Shown here: positions 1-8,980 of the stretch, in pieces
Layout: each line of letters opens with the position of its first letter
How positions within the stretch are numbered: the stretch's first letter is position 1
NCBI GenBank assembly: GCA_019745505.1
Contig: JAIETE010000204.1
Location: 1-46,105 of the forward strand
Direction of reading: 5' to 3'
Source: Candidatus Obscuribacterales bacterium
Lineage (GTDB): Bacteria; Cyanobacteriota; Vampirovibrionia; Obscuribacterales; Obscuribacteraceae
Length of the DNA stretch: 46,105 nucleotides
Position numbers and translations under genes: made by a program
Notes under the pieces: model-generated
The model's database searches: none
Seen by the model: only the letters and a program-made list of their open reading frames with translations
Told to the model about the DNA's origin: nothing

Positions 1-2
1 CC

Positions 3-2375
3 GCAGGACTGATCCTGGCCCTCTGGCCTTCGGCGATTATTGGCGCCGGAAGATTTTTGACTGAAACTATCACAACGCTCTTCATTTCGTCTGTCATGCT
101 GTCCGCCAGCTATCTTCCAAAACTGCGGCAAGACAGTCGATTGCACCTGTCTGCAGCAGCGGCATTCTTTTTCGGTCTGACAGCCGGACTGCTTGTTCTT
201 ACTAAAGCAGCCCTGGCACCAGCTGTGGTGCTGACTCTGATTGCGGTTTTTGCCCTGACACTTCTTTCAAAAGTCGAGCAACGCTCAATTACCAGAGCTA
301 TAGTCTCATCAGCCCTGGGAGCGTTCGTAGTAATTGCGCCGTGGCTCATGTTTACCAAAGTAGCGTCAGGAGAATTCTGCCTTACGCCTAAGAGGCTGCC
401 TACATTTAACATGGCCGCTGGTCTTAACCCTGAAACAGACGGATTTAGCGCTCTTCCTGAAACACCATTGGTAATGATGTTTTCCGAAGATGATGGACCT
501 GCTGCCGCAGCCTATGCTTTCTACAGCATCAACCCGGGCGATTTCTACGGACGGATGGCGAGAAAGCCATTGCGACTTTTCCAGTATCCATGGAACGATT
601 GCCGGCTCGACCTGCTGGGAATGCCGGTTGCGCTGCAAATCGTCATACACCAGATTCTGGTTGTCTTTGGTTTCTTCGGCTTGCTCGCATATATCTGCCT
701 GCCGCTGCGCATCGGTGCAAAAACCGATCGGGCCGGAAAGAAAATAGAGCCCAGTCAAAACGTTGTGGAGCAACCACACCCAGAGCTGAATCCGGCCGGC
801 AGCTTAAGGACCGGTAGAGGTAATTTCGAAATTGAGCTTGCAGCAGCAGAACCGAAAACCTTGAGTTCTCTCATCGTCGGCATAGCCGCGCTGACGATTT
901 TGTTCGGTCATGCGGCGTATCTGCCTTTCGTTGCCGACAGCCGCTATGGCTTTACAGCCATTCCATCGCTCATTCTCTTTGCGTTGTGGTGCCTGGCCGG
1001 CCAGCGCCTCAGCAACACATCACTGATTCGCTTGGGTATCGCCGCCACATTTATCATTGTCGCGTTCACTTTAAAAAACGATCTTTGGCGTTCACTCTTC
1101 GCTACCAGCACAGAGGCCATGCTCGCATCCACTCTCGCACTCGGCGCCTTGCTGCTCTTCATCGGCTGCCTTATGTCCGTGCGAACCTTATTGGGCGCGG
1201 GCAAATCGAACACGACAGCTAAAGTACTGGCGCTGACGATGTCCTACCTGACTCTGACCATTGTGCTTGCTGCCTCGTTACTGGGCAAAGAAAGTTCTTA
1301 CGATTGGGAATCGAAACTCACGGATAAGGAAGAACTAGTTCGCATTATCGACCTGCCGAAAGCTGCCCTGATAGAGGACGCATATCTTCTTGCCAATCTA
1401 AGAGGCGATTGGAGAGCCGCAAGACTGAAAGTAAACGAAGAATTGATTGACAGCGAACCGGTCTCGATTCTTCAGCTGACTGGCAATCCAGGACTGAGCA
1501 ACGACTATCGCACCTTCGGCTACATATTTAGAACCGGAACTGACGGTATCGAGCAGTGGAGAGCATTCAAAATACCGGTTGGATTACTGAAGCGAGGTGC
1601 ACAGAATACCTTTTCTATCTTCGCAGCAAAAGGTGAAGCAAAGCAGGTCAGCCTGACCGGCAGCACTGTATTTGGTGGCAGCAACGGGGCTGCCGCTGCC
1701 TGCACTGCAGCGCCTTCGCTCAATCTCTTCTCGCCGACGAATCTCTGCAAATCGCCTCTCTCAGTGGAACCGCGTCTGCGAGAGAAATTGCCGAAAGCAG
1801 TCGCAAGTGCAACTTGCGTTCGCAAATCGGATGGCATTGCTCAAAAGGATCTATCCTCGGAGCCGGGCACACAGCTCGGGCAGTATCACATTTTCTTGCT
1901 GGCCGGCAAGAACCCAGTGCAACCCCAAAAGCCTGCCGCGGATCCTATATATGTAGATGTGAAAAAGGCAACCAAGCAATCTAGCTCTGGAAATAAGCAG
2001 AGTGACTCGGTTTCTACTTATTTCGGCGGTTGCCTTCTGCCGGAGAATGCCTTCACCAAGTCGCATTTACGCGTAAGACTCACCGGTGAAATTGACTGTG
2101 CCGGCGCTGTCGACCTTCATGTCTCTCTGAACGACTTTCGACTGATGCAAGCACCGGTCGATCTGGCATGCCATCCGCATAAAGCGAGCGGAACAGGCAA
2201 GCGTACTTTCAAAACCGAGGCGATTGCGCTCTCCAGCGCGATCGATGCAAAATCAGCCCTGGCGATGATCAAAATCTCATCCGATCCTGTACCATTATCG
2301 GTCAGCAATTTGAGGCTGGAATTAGTGCCTCTTGCGGCACCGGAGCTGAATCTCAGCCGAAAAAGCTGGTTTTAG
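3..2375 (+). CDS. Membrane glycosyltransferase (GT-C/ArnT-like), 5' end outside window
   Basis: The reading frame is open to the left edge, so this is the 3' part of a longer gene; the TTG at 57 is not the real start. The N-terminal half has repeated hydrophobic segments typical of polytopic dolichyl-phosphate-mannose/ArnT-type transferases, which move sugars from lipid carriers on the outer face of the inner membrane. A segment reading RFLTETITTLF near the left edge resembles the acidic motif after the early membrane helices in that family. After the last helix, at about residue 420 of the visible part, comes a soluble region of roughly 350 residues with several cysteines, probably periplasmic; I recognise no domain in it. 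The substrate cannot be told. An O-antigen polymerase-like membrane protein is the main alternative. Confidence 0.6.
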   Translation, partial: AGLILALWPSAIIGAGRFLTETITTLFISSVMLSASYLPKLRQDSRLHLSAAAAFFFGLTAGLLVLTKAALAPAVVLTLIAVFALTLLSKVEQRSITRAIVSSALGAFVVIAPWLMFTKVASGEFCLTPKRLPTFNMAAGLNPETDGFSALPETPLVMMFSEDDGPAAAAYAFYSINPGDFYGRMARKPLRLFQYPWNDCRLDLLGMPVALQIVIHQILVVFGFFGLLAYICLPLRIGAKTDRAGKKIEPSQNVVEQPHPELNPAGSLRTGRGNFEIELAAAEPKTLSSLIVGIAALTILFGHAAYLPFVADSRYGFTAIPSLILFALWCLAGQRLSNTSLIRLGIAATFIIVAFTLKNDLWRSLFATSTEAMLASTLALGALLLFIGCLMSVRTLLGAGKSNTTAKVLALTMSYLTLTIVLAASLLGKESSYDWESKLTDKEELVRIIDLPKAALIEDAYLLANLRGDWRAARLKVNEELIDSEPVSILQLTGNPGLSNDYRTFGYIFRTGTDGIEQWRAFKIPVGLLKRGAQNTFSIFAAKGEAKQVSLTGSTVFGGSNGAAAACTAAPSLNLFSPTNLCKSPLSVEPRLREKLPKAVASATCVRKSDGIAQKDLSSEPGTQLGQYHIFLLAGKNPVQPQKPAADPIYVDVKKATKQSSSGNKQSDSVSTYFGGCLLPENAFTKSHLRVRLTGEIDCAGAVDLHVSLNDFRLMQAPVDLACHPHKASGTGKRTFKTEAIALSSAIDAKSALAMIKISSDPVPLSVSNLRLELVPLAAPELNLSRKSWF

Positions 2376-2523
2376 CGCCGAGGCTCGGGAGACGGTATCC
2401 AAACGCATACTACACAACATTCCGGTGCCTGCTTGCGAAAAGGTACTAAAGAAAACTACCATGTGGTCAGTTGCAGTTTTTATTACACCACCGCGATGAA
2501 TACCATCGTGTAAGGAGGGTCTT

Positions 2524-2937
2524 ATGGCCGTTGAAGCACCCAGCAAAATCGTTGATGCAGCAGCATATTTCGAAGCAAAGCTGGCTTATGAGTATGGTCC
2601 TATCGGTCTGAAAATGGCTATCGAACAGGGCGAAAAGTTGACTATCGTCGACCTGCGCACTCCTGAACTCTTTGCGAAAGGTCACATTCCTGGCGCAATC
2701 AACCTCAAATTCGAAGAACTTGACAAGAACTTGGATAAACTGTCTAAGGACACAACGACAGTCGTCTATTGCTACGACATCGTTTGCCACCTTTCAGCCA
2801 AGGCAGCTCTCGAGCTTGCCAAAAAAGGCTATAAGGTCAGAGAGCTCGTAGGCGGCTTCGACAGCTGGGCTGAGCACGATCTCAAGATCGAAGGCGAAGG
2901 TCAAAGCCACAAATCGGGCTCTTGCTGCGGTGGTTAA
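2524..2937 (+). CDS. Rhodanese-like sulfurtransferase
   Basis: This is a single-domain rhodanese of 137 residues. VDLRTPELFAKGHIPGAIN at about residues 42-60 is the canonical CH2A-type motif (D-x-R-x-P-E-x-x-x-G-H-I-P-G-A). The active-site loop supplies Cys83 (VYCYDIVCH), with a second cysteine, Cys88, five residues later that could form a disulfide or relay persulfide. Such proteins carry sulfane sulfur as a cysteine persulfide. The tail ends in SGSCCGG, an extra vicinal Cys pair that could bind metal. The start is fixed by a strong ribosome site (AAGGAGGG) 5-6 bases ahead of ATG. The next gene, also rich in CC pairs, begins 24 bases downstream, so the two are probably cotranscribed. Confidence 0.9.
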   Translation: MAVEAPSKIVDAAAYFEAKLAYEYGPIGLKMAIEQGEKLTIVDLRTPELFAKGHIPGAINLKFEELDKNLDKLSKDTTTVVYCYDIVCHLSAKAALELAKKGYKVRELVGGFDSWAEHDLKIEGEGQSHKSGSCCGG

Positions 2938-2961
2938 TCGGTAACAGGAGAGATCCATTCC

Positions 2962-3198
2962 ATGAAGAAATTCAATGTAACCCTTTTGAGTCTGTTGGCA
3001 GTTGCATTCGTTGGAACGTCCATTCTGCCGGCTGTTGCTGGCGAAGGATGCTGCTCCAAGAAGCAAAAAGCTGAAGCGACTGAAGATTGCTGCAAAGACA
3101 AAGCTAAAGCGGAAGCCAAAGGCGATGCTAAGGCAAATGAAGCAGCCAAGACTGCAGATGCTTCCAAGCCGGCTGAAGCAGAGAAGACCTCCAAGTAG
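2962..3198 (+). CDS. Small secreted Cys- and Lys-rich protein
   Basis: This 78-residue protein has a clear Sec signal peptide (MKK, a hydrophobic core, then LPAVAG with likely cleavage after Ala26). The mature part is a charged Lys/Ala/Glu-rich chain with two vicinal Cys pairs, GCCSKK and EDCCKD. I recognise no family. The CC pairs suggest metal binding or thiol chemistry in the periplasm. It lies 24 bases behind a rhodanese that also ends in CCGG, and a strong terminator follows 38 bases later. The ribosome site is ACAGGAGA. Its layout (signal peptide, few Cys, low complexity) loosely recalls bufferin-type copper-binding peptides, but no modification genes are adjacent. Confidence 0.75.
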   Translation: MKKFNVTLLSLLAVAFVGTSILPAVAGEGCCSKKQKAEATEDCCKDKAKAEAKGDAKANEAAKTADASKPAEAEKTSK

Positions 3199-3236
3199 GC
3201 TTACAGCCCATCGACATGGGATTGAATAATTGAGAA

Positions 3237-3264
3237 AACCAGCGCAATACGCGCTGGTTTTTTT
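3237..3264 (+). terminator. Rho-independent terminator
   Basis: A perfect 9-bp stem (AACCAGCGC at 3237-3245 with GCGCTGGTT at 3251-3259) has a 5-base loop AATAC and runs into a T tract through 3264. It ends the rhodanese/Cys-rich operon. An A-run on its left side could let it also serve the convergent acetyltransferase gene that stops at 3271. Confidence 0.9.
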
Positions 3265-3270
3265 CTTGAC

Positions 3271-3738
3271 TCAACATGCAATTTGCTTTGGATCTACGCG
3301 GTAACGTGTCCAGCCAGCTATGGGTCTTGCACCAATGCGATTGTAAAAACCGATTGCCTGCTGGTTCCAGTCGAGCACAGACCACTCGAAGCGTGCGCAA
3401 TTTTTCTGCGTCGCTACGTCCGCAAGGTACGCCATTAATTTGGCACCAGCGCCGGTGCCTCTAAATTGCGGTGAGACATATAAGTCTTCGAGATAGAGAG
3501 TTTGCTTTCCTTCCCAGGTCGAGTAAGCGTAGAAATACAATGCAAACCCGGCCGCCCTGCCGTTCACCTCTGCAATCACACACTGGAAGGGTGGATTCTC
3601 CTGCGACATTTGCTTCTGCAAATCCAGAGCCGTTACTTTTACACTGTGCTCTTCTCGCTCATAACGTGCCAGTTCGGTAATTAAATCAACTAACAATTGT
3701 GCGTCCTTGGCAGTCGCATCACGCATCGTGATAGACAC
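3271..3738 (-). CDS. GNAT N-acetyltransferase (SSAT-like)
   Basis: This complete 155-residue GNAT enzyme transfers acetyl from acetyl-CoA to an amine. The acetyl-CoA loop is RGTGAG at residues 93-98, preceded by the beta-4 strand LYLEDLYVSP. Motif B contains FEWSVLDWNQQAIGFYNRIGA (about 117-137). The pattern L-E-D-L-Y-V plus V-L-D-W-N-x-x-A-I-x-F-Y is shared by diamine (spermidine/spermine) and thialysine acetyltransferases, so a small polyamine-like substrate is a reasonable guess. The start ATG at 3738 has a good AAGGAGGGGC ribosome site. It is convergent with the upstream operon and stands alone. Confidence 0.9.
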   Translation of the reverse strand: MSITMRDATAKDAQLLVDLITELARYEREEHSVKVTALDLQKQMSQENPPFQCVIAEVNGRAAGFALYFYAYSTWEGKQTLYLEDLYVSPQFRGTGAGAKLMAYLADVATQKNCARFEWSVLDWNQQAIGFYNRIGARPIAGWTRYRVDPKQIAC

Positions 3739-3809
3739 TTTTGCCCCTCCTTGCCAGTAAGTCCAGGCAATTTACAACACCAAAATCAACATGTCGATTT
3801 TTTGGCCAC

Positions 3810-3838
3810 TTGATACATTTCTTGCATTTTTGTAATAT
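3810..3838 (+). promoter_or_regulatory. Sigma-70-type promoter, probably giving a leaderless mRNA
   Basis: TTGATA (3810-3815) and TAATAT (3833-3838) are separated by exactly 17 bases. The expected transcription start, about 7-12 bases after the -10 box, falls at about 3845-3850, and the next gene's ATG is at 3850. No Shine-Dalgarno-like sequence lies before that ATG. Confidence 0.65.
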
Positions 3839-3846
3839 TTATTACA
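3831..3846. promoter_or_regulatory. Palindromic operator candidate over the -10 box
   Basis: TGTAATATTTATTACA is an inverted repeat (TGTAAT / ATTACA, 4-base centre) that covers the -10 hexamer and ends 3 bases before the start codon. A regulator bound here would block the promoter. The binding protein is unknown. Confidence 0.5.
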
Positions 3847-3849
3847 TAC

Positions 3850-4506
3850 ATGCTCAAAGTAACAGACATTGTTCGCGACATACTTTTCTCGTCAGAGCTT
3901 GAGCTGACGGCACTCTCCAGGCGCGTTCTCAATCTGTCCGCCTACGCTAAGAGAATCCATAAAGAGGTCGAGCGTCGAGCACTTAAGCCGGTTCAAGTCG
4001 GAACCATAGTTGTCGCGCTTTCACGAATTTCGGCCGAAGTAACAGAAGAGGATCCACTTCTTCCGAGAATTGAGTTGGAAGGACTGGCGGTCAAATCCAA
4101 TCTCGCCGAGATCACATTCAATAAATCGGCAGCAAACAAACTACGAACACAGAAGCTTTACTCTGACAGCCAGTTTGCCCAGGCCGATTTTCTCACTATT
4201 ACATACGGCGCCGGAGAGATTTCGATTATCGCTCCAATGGCTCTAGTGAAGCCTATTCTGAAAAACTTCAAGCCGGACGAACCCAAACTTTTGCTGGACA
4301 ATCTCGCCGCACTTACCGTTCAATTTGGCGATCACTTCATCGATACTCCCAACATGTATTTTTCATTGCTGCGCTCAATCTCAGTACGAAAATTAAATCT
4401 CGTCGAACTAATCTCGACGTTCACGGAGCTAACTTTTCTGGTCAGGCAGACAGACCTCAACGAGCTCTTCTTATTGATGAATGCCTTGATGCGCAAGGCT
4501 AGGTAG
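3850..4506 (+). CDS. Unknown protein, possible ACT-like regulatory domains
   Basis: This is a 218-residue soluble protein. The N-terminal ~65 residues (VTDIVRDILFSSELELTALS, then RVLNLSAYAKRIHKEVE and VVALSRI) resemble the helical region seen ahead of small ligand-binding ACT-like modules in uncharacterised proteins of deep-branching bacteria and archaea. The middle and C-terminal parts alternate short beta and alpha segments (SNLAEITFNKS; FLTITYGAGEISIIAP; then FFSLLRSISVRKLNLVELISTFTELTFLVR), consistent with two ACT-type halves. The resemblance is from memory and unverified. No catalytic motif is visible. The start seems leaderless because the promoter lies directly upstream. A regulatory role is a guess. 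Confidence 0.6.
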   Translation: MLKVTDIVRDILFSSELELTALSRRVLNLSAYAKRIHKEVERRALKPVQVGTIVVALSRISAEVTEEDPLLPRIELEGLAVKSNLAEITFNKSAANKLRTQKLYSDSQFAQADFLTITYGAGEISIIAPMALVKPILKNFKPDEPKLLLDNLAALTVQFGDHFIDTPNMYFSLLRSISVRKLNLVELISTFTELTFLVRQTDLNELFLLMNALMRKAR

Positions 4507-4672
4507 CCGTACCGCAAAACGTTGTGTACAAAAGCATTTTCGAACTTCTCAGTACAAGATTTTTATGAAATCTTGATATGCATTTTATGCCTGCTAATGA
4601 GTTCTTTACGGGTTTGGAGGTTAGATAAAAGCCCAGGCGACTGCCTGCCAGAGCAGTCCAAGGCAACCGAAA

Positions 4673-6622
4673 ATGACTTCGACACTTCTTGTATCAGAAC
4701 ACCACGCAGCCTCGACCCGCAACAAGCTGCGTCGCTGGCTGTTTCAGGGAATGAGCGAAAATCGCCAGGAAACACACCATCAGGCCTCCTGGTGGAAAGT
4801 CATGTGCCTGACCGGCGTCGACTATTTCTCGACCCTTGGATATCAACCCGGCATCGCTTTCATTGCTGCGGGTTTACTTTCTCCCATTGCCACGCTAGTT
4901 CTCGTAATCGTCACGCTCGCCGGTGCGCTGCCGATTTACCGCATGGTTGCAAAAGCCAGTCCGCATGGGCAGGGTTCAATCGCAATGTTAGAGCGCCTCT
5001 TACCTGGCTGGTTCGGGAAGGCCTTGGTATTAACACTGCTGGGTTTTGCAGCGACAGACTTCATCATTACCATTACACTCTCAGCTGCCGATGCTACTGC
5101 TCACATTGTGGAGAATCCGATGCTAAAAGCATTTCCACCATGGATGCTGGATCGTATCGGTGTGACTACTTTACTCATAGCCTTGCTGGGCGGAATTTTC
5201 TTGCTCGGATTTCGAGAAGCGATCGGTGTCTCCGTAGCAGTGGTTGCAGTCTATCTGATTCTTAATACTGTTGTCTTGAGCGAGAGCTTGCAACATTTGC
5301 TGAGAAATCCGCAATTGTTTACGCAATGGCATGACAAACTCTTTCAGCAGCATAGTTCACCATGGATGATGCTGGGCGTCAGCTTGATTCTCTTTCCCAA
5401 ACTAGCATTGGGACTATCCGGTTTTGAAACCGGCGTAGCCGTAATGCCGCTCGTGAAGAGCGACAATAACGCCAGCGAAAATGAGCAGATCATCGAAGGT
5501 CGCGTGAGGAACACCCGTAAGCTGCTTTTGACGGCAGCGCTAATCATGAGTGCTTTCTTGCTTGTCAGCTCACTGACGACGACACTCTTGATTCCGGATA
5601 AAGCGTTTCTGGATGGCGGTGAAGCGAATGGTCGCGCAATTTCCTACCTCGCACACTTGTATCTCGGGCATACATTCGGCTCGTTTTATGACATAAGCTC
5701 TATCCTTATCTTATGGTTTGCCGGGGCCTCGGCAATGGCCGGTCTGCTGAATCTGGTTCCGCGCTACTTGCCCAGATTTGGAATGGCGCCTGAGTGGGCA
5801 AAAGCCGTTCGCCCGCTGGTGCTGTTCTTCACAGCAGTAGCATTTGCCGTAACCATCATCTTCCGCGCCGACGTCGACGCTCAAGCAGGCGCATACGCAA
5901 CCGGCGTTCTCGTGCTCATCACATCGGCGGCTTTTGCAGTACTTCTCTCGGTGCGGCATCAGCATAAATGGCAGGCACGCGCATTTTTCTTGATAACGCT
6001 TGTTTTCATCTACACATCGATCATGAATATGATCGAGCGACCGGAAGGTCTGCACATCGCCTCCTTCTTCATCGGCGCGATTTTGATAGTGTCCTTCATA
6101 TCCCGCGCCATCCGCTCAGTCGAACTGCGCATCGGCGAAGTGGCGCTGGACACAACGGCAAGACAATTCATCGAGCAGTCAGTAAGAAAGACAGGTGGCA
6201 TCACCCTTCTTGCACACCGCCCCAACGGACTGGGCTATGGTGTGAAGGAGTCGGAAACACGCGAAATTCACAAGCTCACCCATGAAGAAGCTGAGTTCAT
6301 CTTCCTGGAGGTAGAACTCAGTGACACATCGGACTTCGTGGGAGACCGGTTAATGGTCCGCGGCGAGGAAGTAGACGGCATTAGGGTCCTGAGATGCTCA
6401 AGCCCCGCAATCCCCAATGCCATAGCCGCCCTGCTTCTTCACCTGCGCGACCAGACCGGGGTTCTGCCCCACGCATACTTCGGCTGGACCGAGGGCAATC
6501 CGCTAAGGTATGTATTCAAATTCGTTTTCCTCGGAGAAGGTGAAACGGCGCCCCTTACGCGGGAAATCTTAAGACAAATCGAGCGAGACCCGTCCCGCCG
6601 CCCCAGAATCCTGGTAGGCTAG
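4673..6622 (+). CDS. APC-superfamily permease, KimA-like potassium uptake candidate
   Basis: This 649-residue transporter has about 12 membrane helices between residues 45 and 490 and a ~150-residue soluble C-terminal domain. The first helix region ([19 protein letters not shown]) matches the unwound helix-1 region of APC-type amino acid/cation permeases. Length and the cytosolic C-terminal domain fit the KimA (YdaO) group of high-affinity potassium importers, which respond to cyclic di-AMP in Firmicutes. Directly downstream are a KdpD-type kinase and KdpE, the classic potassium-responsive pair, which supports an ion rather than amino acid substrate. The start is uncertain: ATG at 4673 has only a weak AAGGC site, and Met26 (MSENRQ) is an alternative. 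Substrate assignment is inference. Confidence 0.75.
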   Translation: MTSTLLVSEHHAASTRNKLRRWLFQGMSENRQETHHQASWWKVMCLTGVDYFSTLGYQPGIAFIAAGLLSPIATLVLVIVTLAGALPIYRMVAKASPHGQGSIAMLERLLPGWFGKALVLTLLGFAATDFIITITLSAADATAHIVENPMLKAFPPWMLDRIGVTTLLIALLGGIFLLGFREAIGVSVAVVAVYLILNTVVLSESLQHLLRNPQLFTQWHDKLFQQHSSPWMMLGVSLILFPKLALGLSGFETGVAVMPLVKSDNNASENEQIIEGRVRNTRKLLLTAALIMSAFLLVSSLTTTLLIPDKAFLDGGEANGRAISYLAHLYLGHTFGSFYDISSILILWFAGASAMAGLLNLVPRYLPRFGMAPEWAKAVRPLVLFFTAVAFAVTIIFRADVDAQAGAYATGVLVLITSAAFAVLLSVRHQHKWQARAFFLITLVFIYTSIMNMIERPEGLHIASFFIGAILIVSFISRAIRSVELRIGEVALDTTARQFIEQSVRKTGGITLLAHRPNGLGYGVKESETREIHKLTHEEAEFIFLEVELSDTSDFVGDRLMVRGEEVDGIRVLRCSSPAIPNAIAALLLHLRDQTGVLPHAYFGWTEGNPLRYVFKFVFLGEGETAPLTREILRQIERDPSRRPRILVG

Positions 6623-6626
6623 AACC

Positions 6627-8126
6627 GTGAACGTCGGGTGGATTGAACCCGGTCCGGGTCATTTTATGAATCACAAAAACCGATTACGGTACCTCTACAC
6701 CCTGATGCTTATCGGGGCTGCGACGCTGATTGCAAAATTACTGGTGCCGCACTTCGCCGCTGCGAATCTGGTAATGGTTTATCTGATGGCGGTCGTACTC
6801 GTTGCCACTAAATTCGGCAAAGGACCAGCGATTCTGGCATCAGTGATGAGCGTGTGCATCTTTGATTTCTTCTGCATTCCACCTTATCTGACTTTCGCCG
6901 TATCTGACTCACAATATCTTCTTACCTTTGGAGTGATGTTGACGACGGCACTGGTGATCAGCAATCTTGCAGCGACCGCGCACGATCAAGCGGAGCGAGC
7001 CACCAAGAAAGAACATCAAACATCCCTGCTCTACTCTTTCAGTCGCGAGCTTGCCGAGGGTCGTGATTTGAATGCGCTTGCCGAAATAGCCAGAAGACAC
7101 ATAGGCGAATTGATCGAGGCGAAGGTTGATGTATTAGTTTCAAATACTGGTGAAACTCCTTCTCAATCGACAGATAATTTCAAAATCTCACAAGCCACCA
7201 AGACAATTCCACTAAGAAGTTCAAACACGAATGCAGCACCATTGGGTTCTGTATGCTTTCCTGATGGGCTGACACACTGCGATGGAGAACGGCTCAGCAC
7301 GCTGGAAGCATTCATCTCACAGCTAGCTACCGCGTGCGAACGCTCACGTCTTTCAGAAGAGAACGAACAAGCGCGCGTCCAAGTCAAATCGGAGCAACTA
7401 CGAAGTTCGCTGCTGAGTTCCATATCCCACGACCTGCGAACTCCACTTGCCACCATTACCGGTGCAGCCAGTGGAATTATGGAAGCCGGGGACAAAGTAA
7501 ACCTTAATGAGTGCAAAGAGCTGGCAGCAGAAATCTTCAACGAATCGCGCCGCCTCAACCGGCTTGTCGGCAACCTGTTGGATATGACCAGAGTGGAGTC
7601 AGGCGCCCTGGAAATCAAGAAAGAGCCGCAGCCCGTTGACGAAGTTATAGGCGCGGCGATTTCTTACTTTGAAGAGCAACTCGAATCACGATCAGTAGAA
7701 ACAGAAATTCCAGACGACCTACCAATGATCTCAGGTGACGCTGTTTTACTGCAACAACTGATGATCAACCTATTGGAAAACGCTCTCAAATACACACCTC
7801 CCGGCTCCCCTTTACTGTTCAAAGCGAAACCTGCAGAAGACAATGCAGAATTCATCACAATCGAGGTAAGTGATAGAGGTCCAGGTATTCCAGAAGAGAT
7901 GCGTTGGCAGATATTTCAAAAATTTGTGCGTGCCAAAAGTAGATCGAGCGCAGGAGGCGCGGGGCTAGGACTGGCGATTTGCCAGGGCATTGTCGAAGCA
8001 CACGGCGGTAAACTAGGCGTATCGGAACGTGCCGGCGGAGGCGCAACATTTTGGTTCACACTTCCAGTGGACAATTCAGATTCACTACCGGACAAGCCAA
8101 AGGAAACAATCGCACTCGAAGCGTAA
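6627..8126 (+). CDS. kdpD: KdpD-type sensor histidine kinase lacking the N-terminal KdpD/Usp region
   Basis: This 499-residue kinase matches only the C-terminal half of classical KdpD (about 900 residues). It has a DUF4118-like bundle of four short helices (about residues 22-115, including FGKGPAILASVMSVCIFDFF), a GAF-like region (about 130-245), then HisKA with His268 in SSISHDLRTP, an N box ENALKYTPPGSPL, a G1 box SDRGPGIP and a G2 box GAGLGLAICQGIVEAHGG. The cytosolic ATP-binding and Usp domains that KdpD carries in front are absent, so sensing must rely on the membrane and GAF parts. The start may be GTG at 6627 or ATG at 6666; neither has a clear ribosome site. It lies 4 bases after the permease and 9 before kdpE, so all three form an operon. 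Confidence 0.88.
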   Translation: MNVGWIEPGPGHFMNHKNRLRYLYTLMLIGAATLIAKLLVPHFAAANLVMVYLMAVVLVATKFGKGPAILASVMSVCIFDFFCIPPYLTFAVSDSQYLLTFGVMLTTALVISNLAATAHDQAERATKKEHQTSLLYSFSRELAEGRDLNALAEIARRHIGELIEAKVDVLVSNTGETPSQSTDNFKISQATKTIPLRSSNTNAAPLGSVCFPDGLTHCDGERLSTLEAFISQLATACERSRLSEENEQARVQVKSEQLRSSLLSSISHDLRTPLATITGAASGIMEAGDKVNLNECKELAAEIFNESRRLNRLVGNLLDMTRVESGALEIKKEPQPVDEVIGAAISYFEEQLESRSVETEIPDDLPMISGDAVLLQQLMINLLENALKYTPPGSPLLFKAKPAEDNAEFITIEVSDRGPGIPEEMRWQIFQKFVRAKSRSSAGGAGLGLAICQGIVEAHGGKLGVSERAGGGATFWFTLPVDNSDSLPDKPKETIALEA

Positions 8127-8135
8127 GAGGCAGTT

Positions 8136-8834
8136 ATGTCAAAGTCAAAAATAGCAGTACTGGTGATTGAAGACGAAGCACCAATCAGGCGCTTTCTCAA
8201 GATGACATTGACCAGCCAGGGATACGACTTTTCGGAGGCAGTCTCGGGGCAAGAGGGTATGCTCAAAGTCGCGTCTGAGAAGCCGGACATCGTCATACTC
8301 GACCTTGGATTGCCGGACATGGATGGACTAGAAGTGACGAAACAGTTGCGGGAATGGACACCGATTCCGATCATTGTTCTTTCGGCGCGAGGGCAAGAAA
8401 AGGACAAGGTTGAAGCGCTCGATGCGGGCGCAGACGATTATTTGACGAAACCGTTTGGAGTCGCGGAGCTGATGGCTAGGGCGCGTGTTGCGCTTCGCAG
8501 AACGATGACCAATTCAAATGGGGAAACATTGTCCACTTTCAAATTTGGAGATGTCGAAGTAGATTTCTTGAAACGACAAGTCACGAAGAAAGGCGAAGAG
8601 CTACACCTGACACCGATTGAATACAAGTTGCTATCCACCTTAATCAAATATGTCGGTCGAGTGGTCACACACAATCACTTGTTGCGCGAAGCATGGGGCG
8701 CTGAGTACTCAGGCGAAACGCATTATCTGCGCGTTTATATGGCGCAATTGCGGCGCAAATTAGAGAAAAATCCTGCCCAACCCAAATATCTGATTACTGA
8801 ACCAGGGGTGGGATACCGGTTAAAAGTAGACTAG
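8136..8834 (+). CDS. kdpE: KdpE-like response regulator (OmpR family)
   Basis: This 232-residue two-domain regulator has an N-terminal receiver with acidic pocket E12-D13, phosphoacceptor Asp56 in VILDLGLPDMDG, a conserved Ser in VLSARGQ and Lys in DDYLTKPFG. The C-terminal winged helix (about 135-232) contains LTPIEYKLLSTLIKYVGRVVTH and ends in YRLKVD, as in KdpE. It should be phosphorylated by the kinase 9 bases upstream. No kdpFABC genes are visible nearby; the adjacent target is instead an APC-type permease. The ribosome site is AAGAGGCAG ahead of ATG. Confidence 0.92.
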   Translation: MSKSKIAVLVIEDEAPIRRFLKMTLTSQGYDFSEAVSGQEGMLKVASEKPDIVILDLGLPDMDGLEVTKQLREWTPIPIIVLSARGQEKDKVEALDAGADDYLTKPFGVAELMARARVALRRTMTNSNGETLSTFKFGDVEVDFLKRQVTKKGEELHLTPIEYKLLSTLIKYVGRVVTHNHLLREAWGAEYSGETHYLRVYMAQLRRKLEKNPAQPKYLITEPGVGYRLKVD

Positions 8835-8980
8835 CGAGAATCTAATTGAAGATAGTTTTGATGCACTTCTAAGTTCGGCGCGACGTCGTGCCCCGGAGAA
8901 TGTTCCTCAAGCTGCAGAAACTTTGCTTAATCCATTTAATGTAGTGAATTGGTAGGATGGCTTGCAATGAGGTTGTAGCC

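Noticed and set aside
4507..4672. Possible cyclic di-AMP (ydaO-type) riboswitch before the permease
   Set aside because: KimA-like genes can carry one, but I could not find its conserved core here; only a small hairpin, GACTGC/GCAGTC at 4639-4658, is visible.
4522..5265. Plus-strand open frame of 247 codons overlapping the permease
   Set aside because: It is a frame-shifted shadow of the permease; the permease frame shows clear membrane helices and family motifs.
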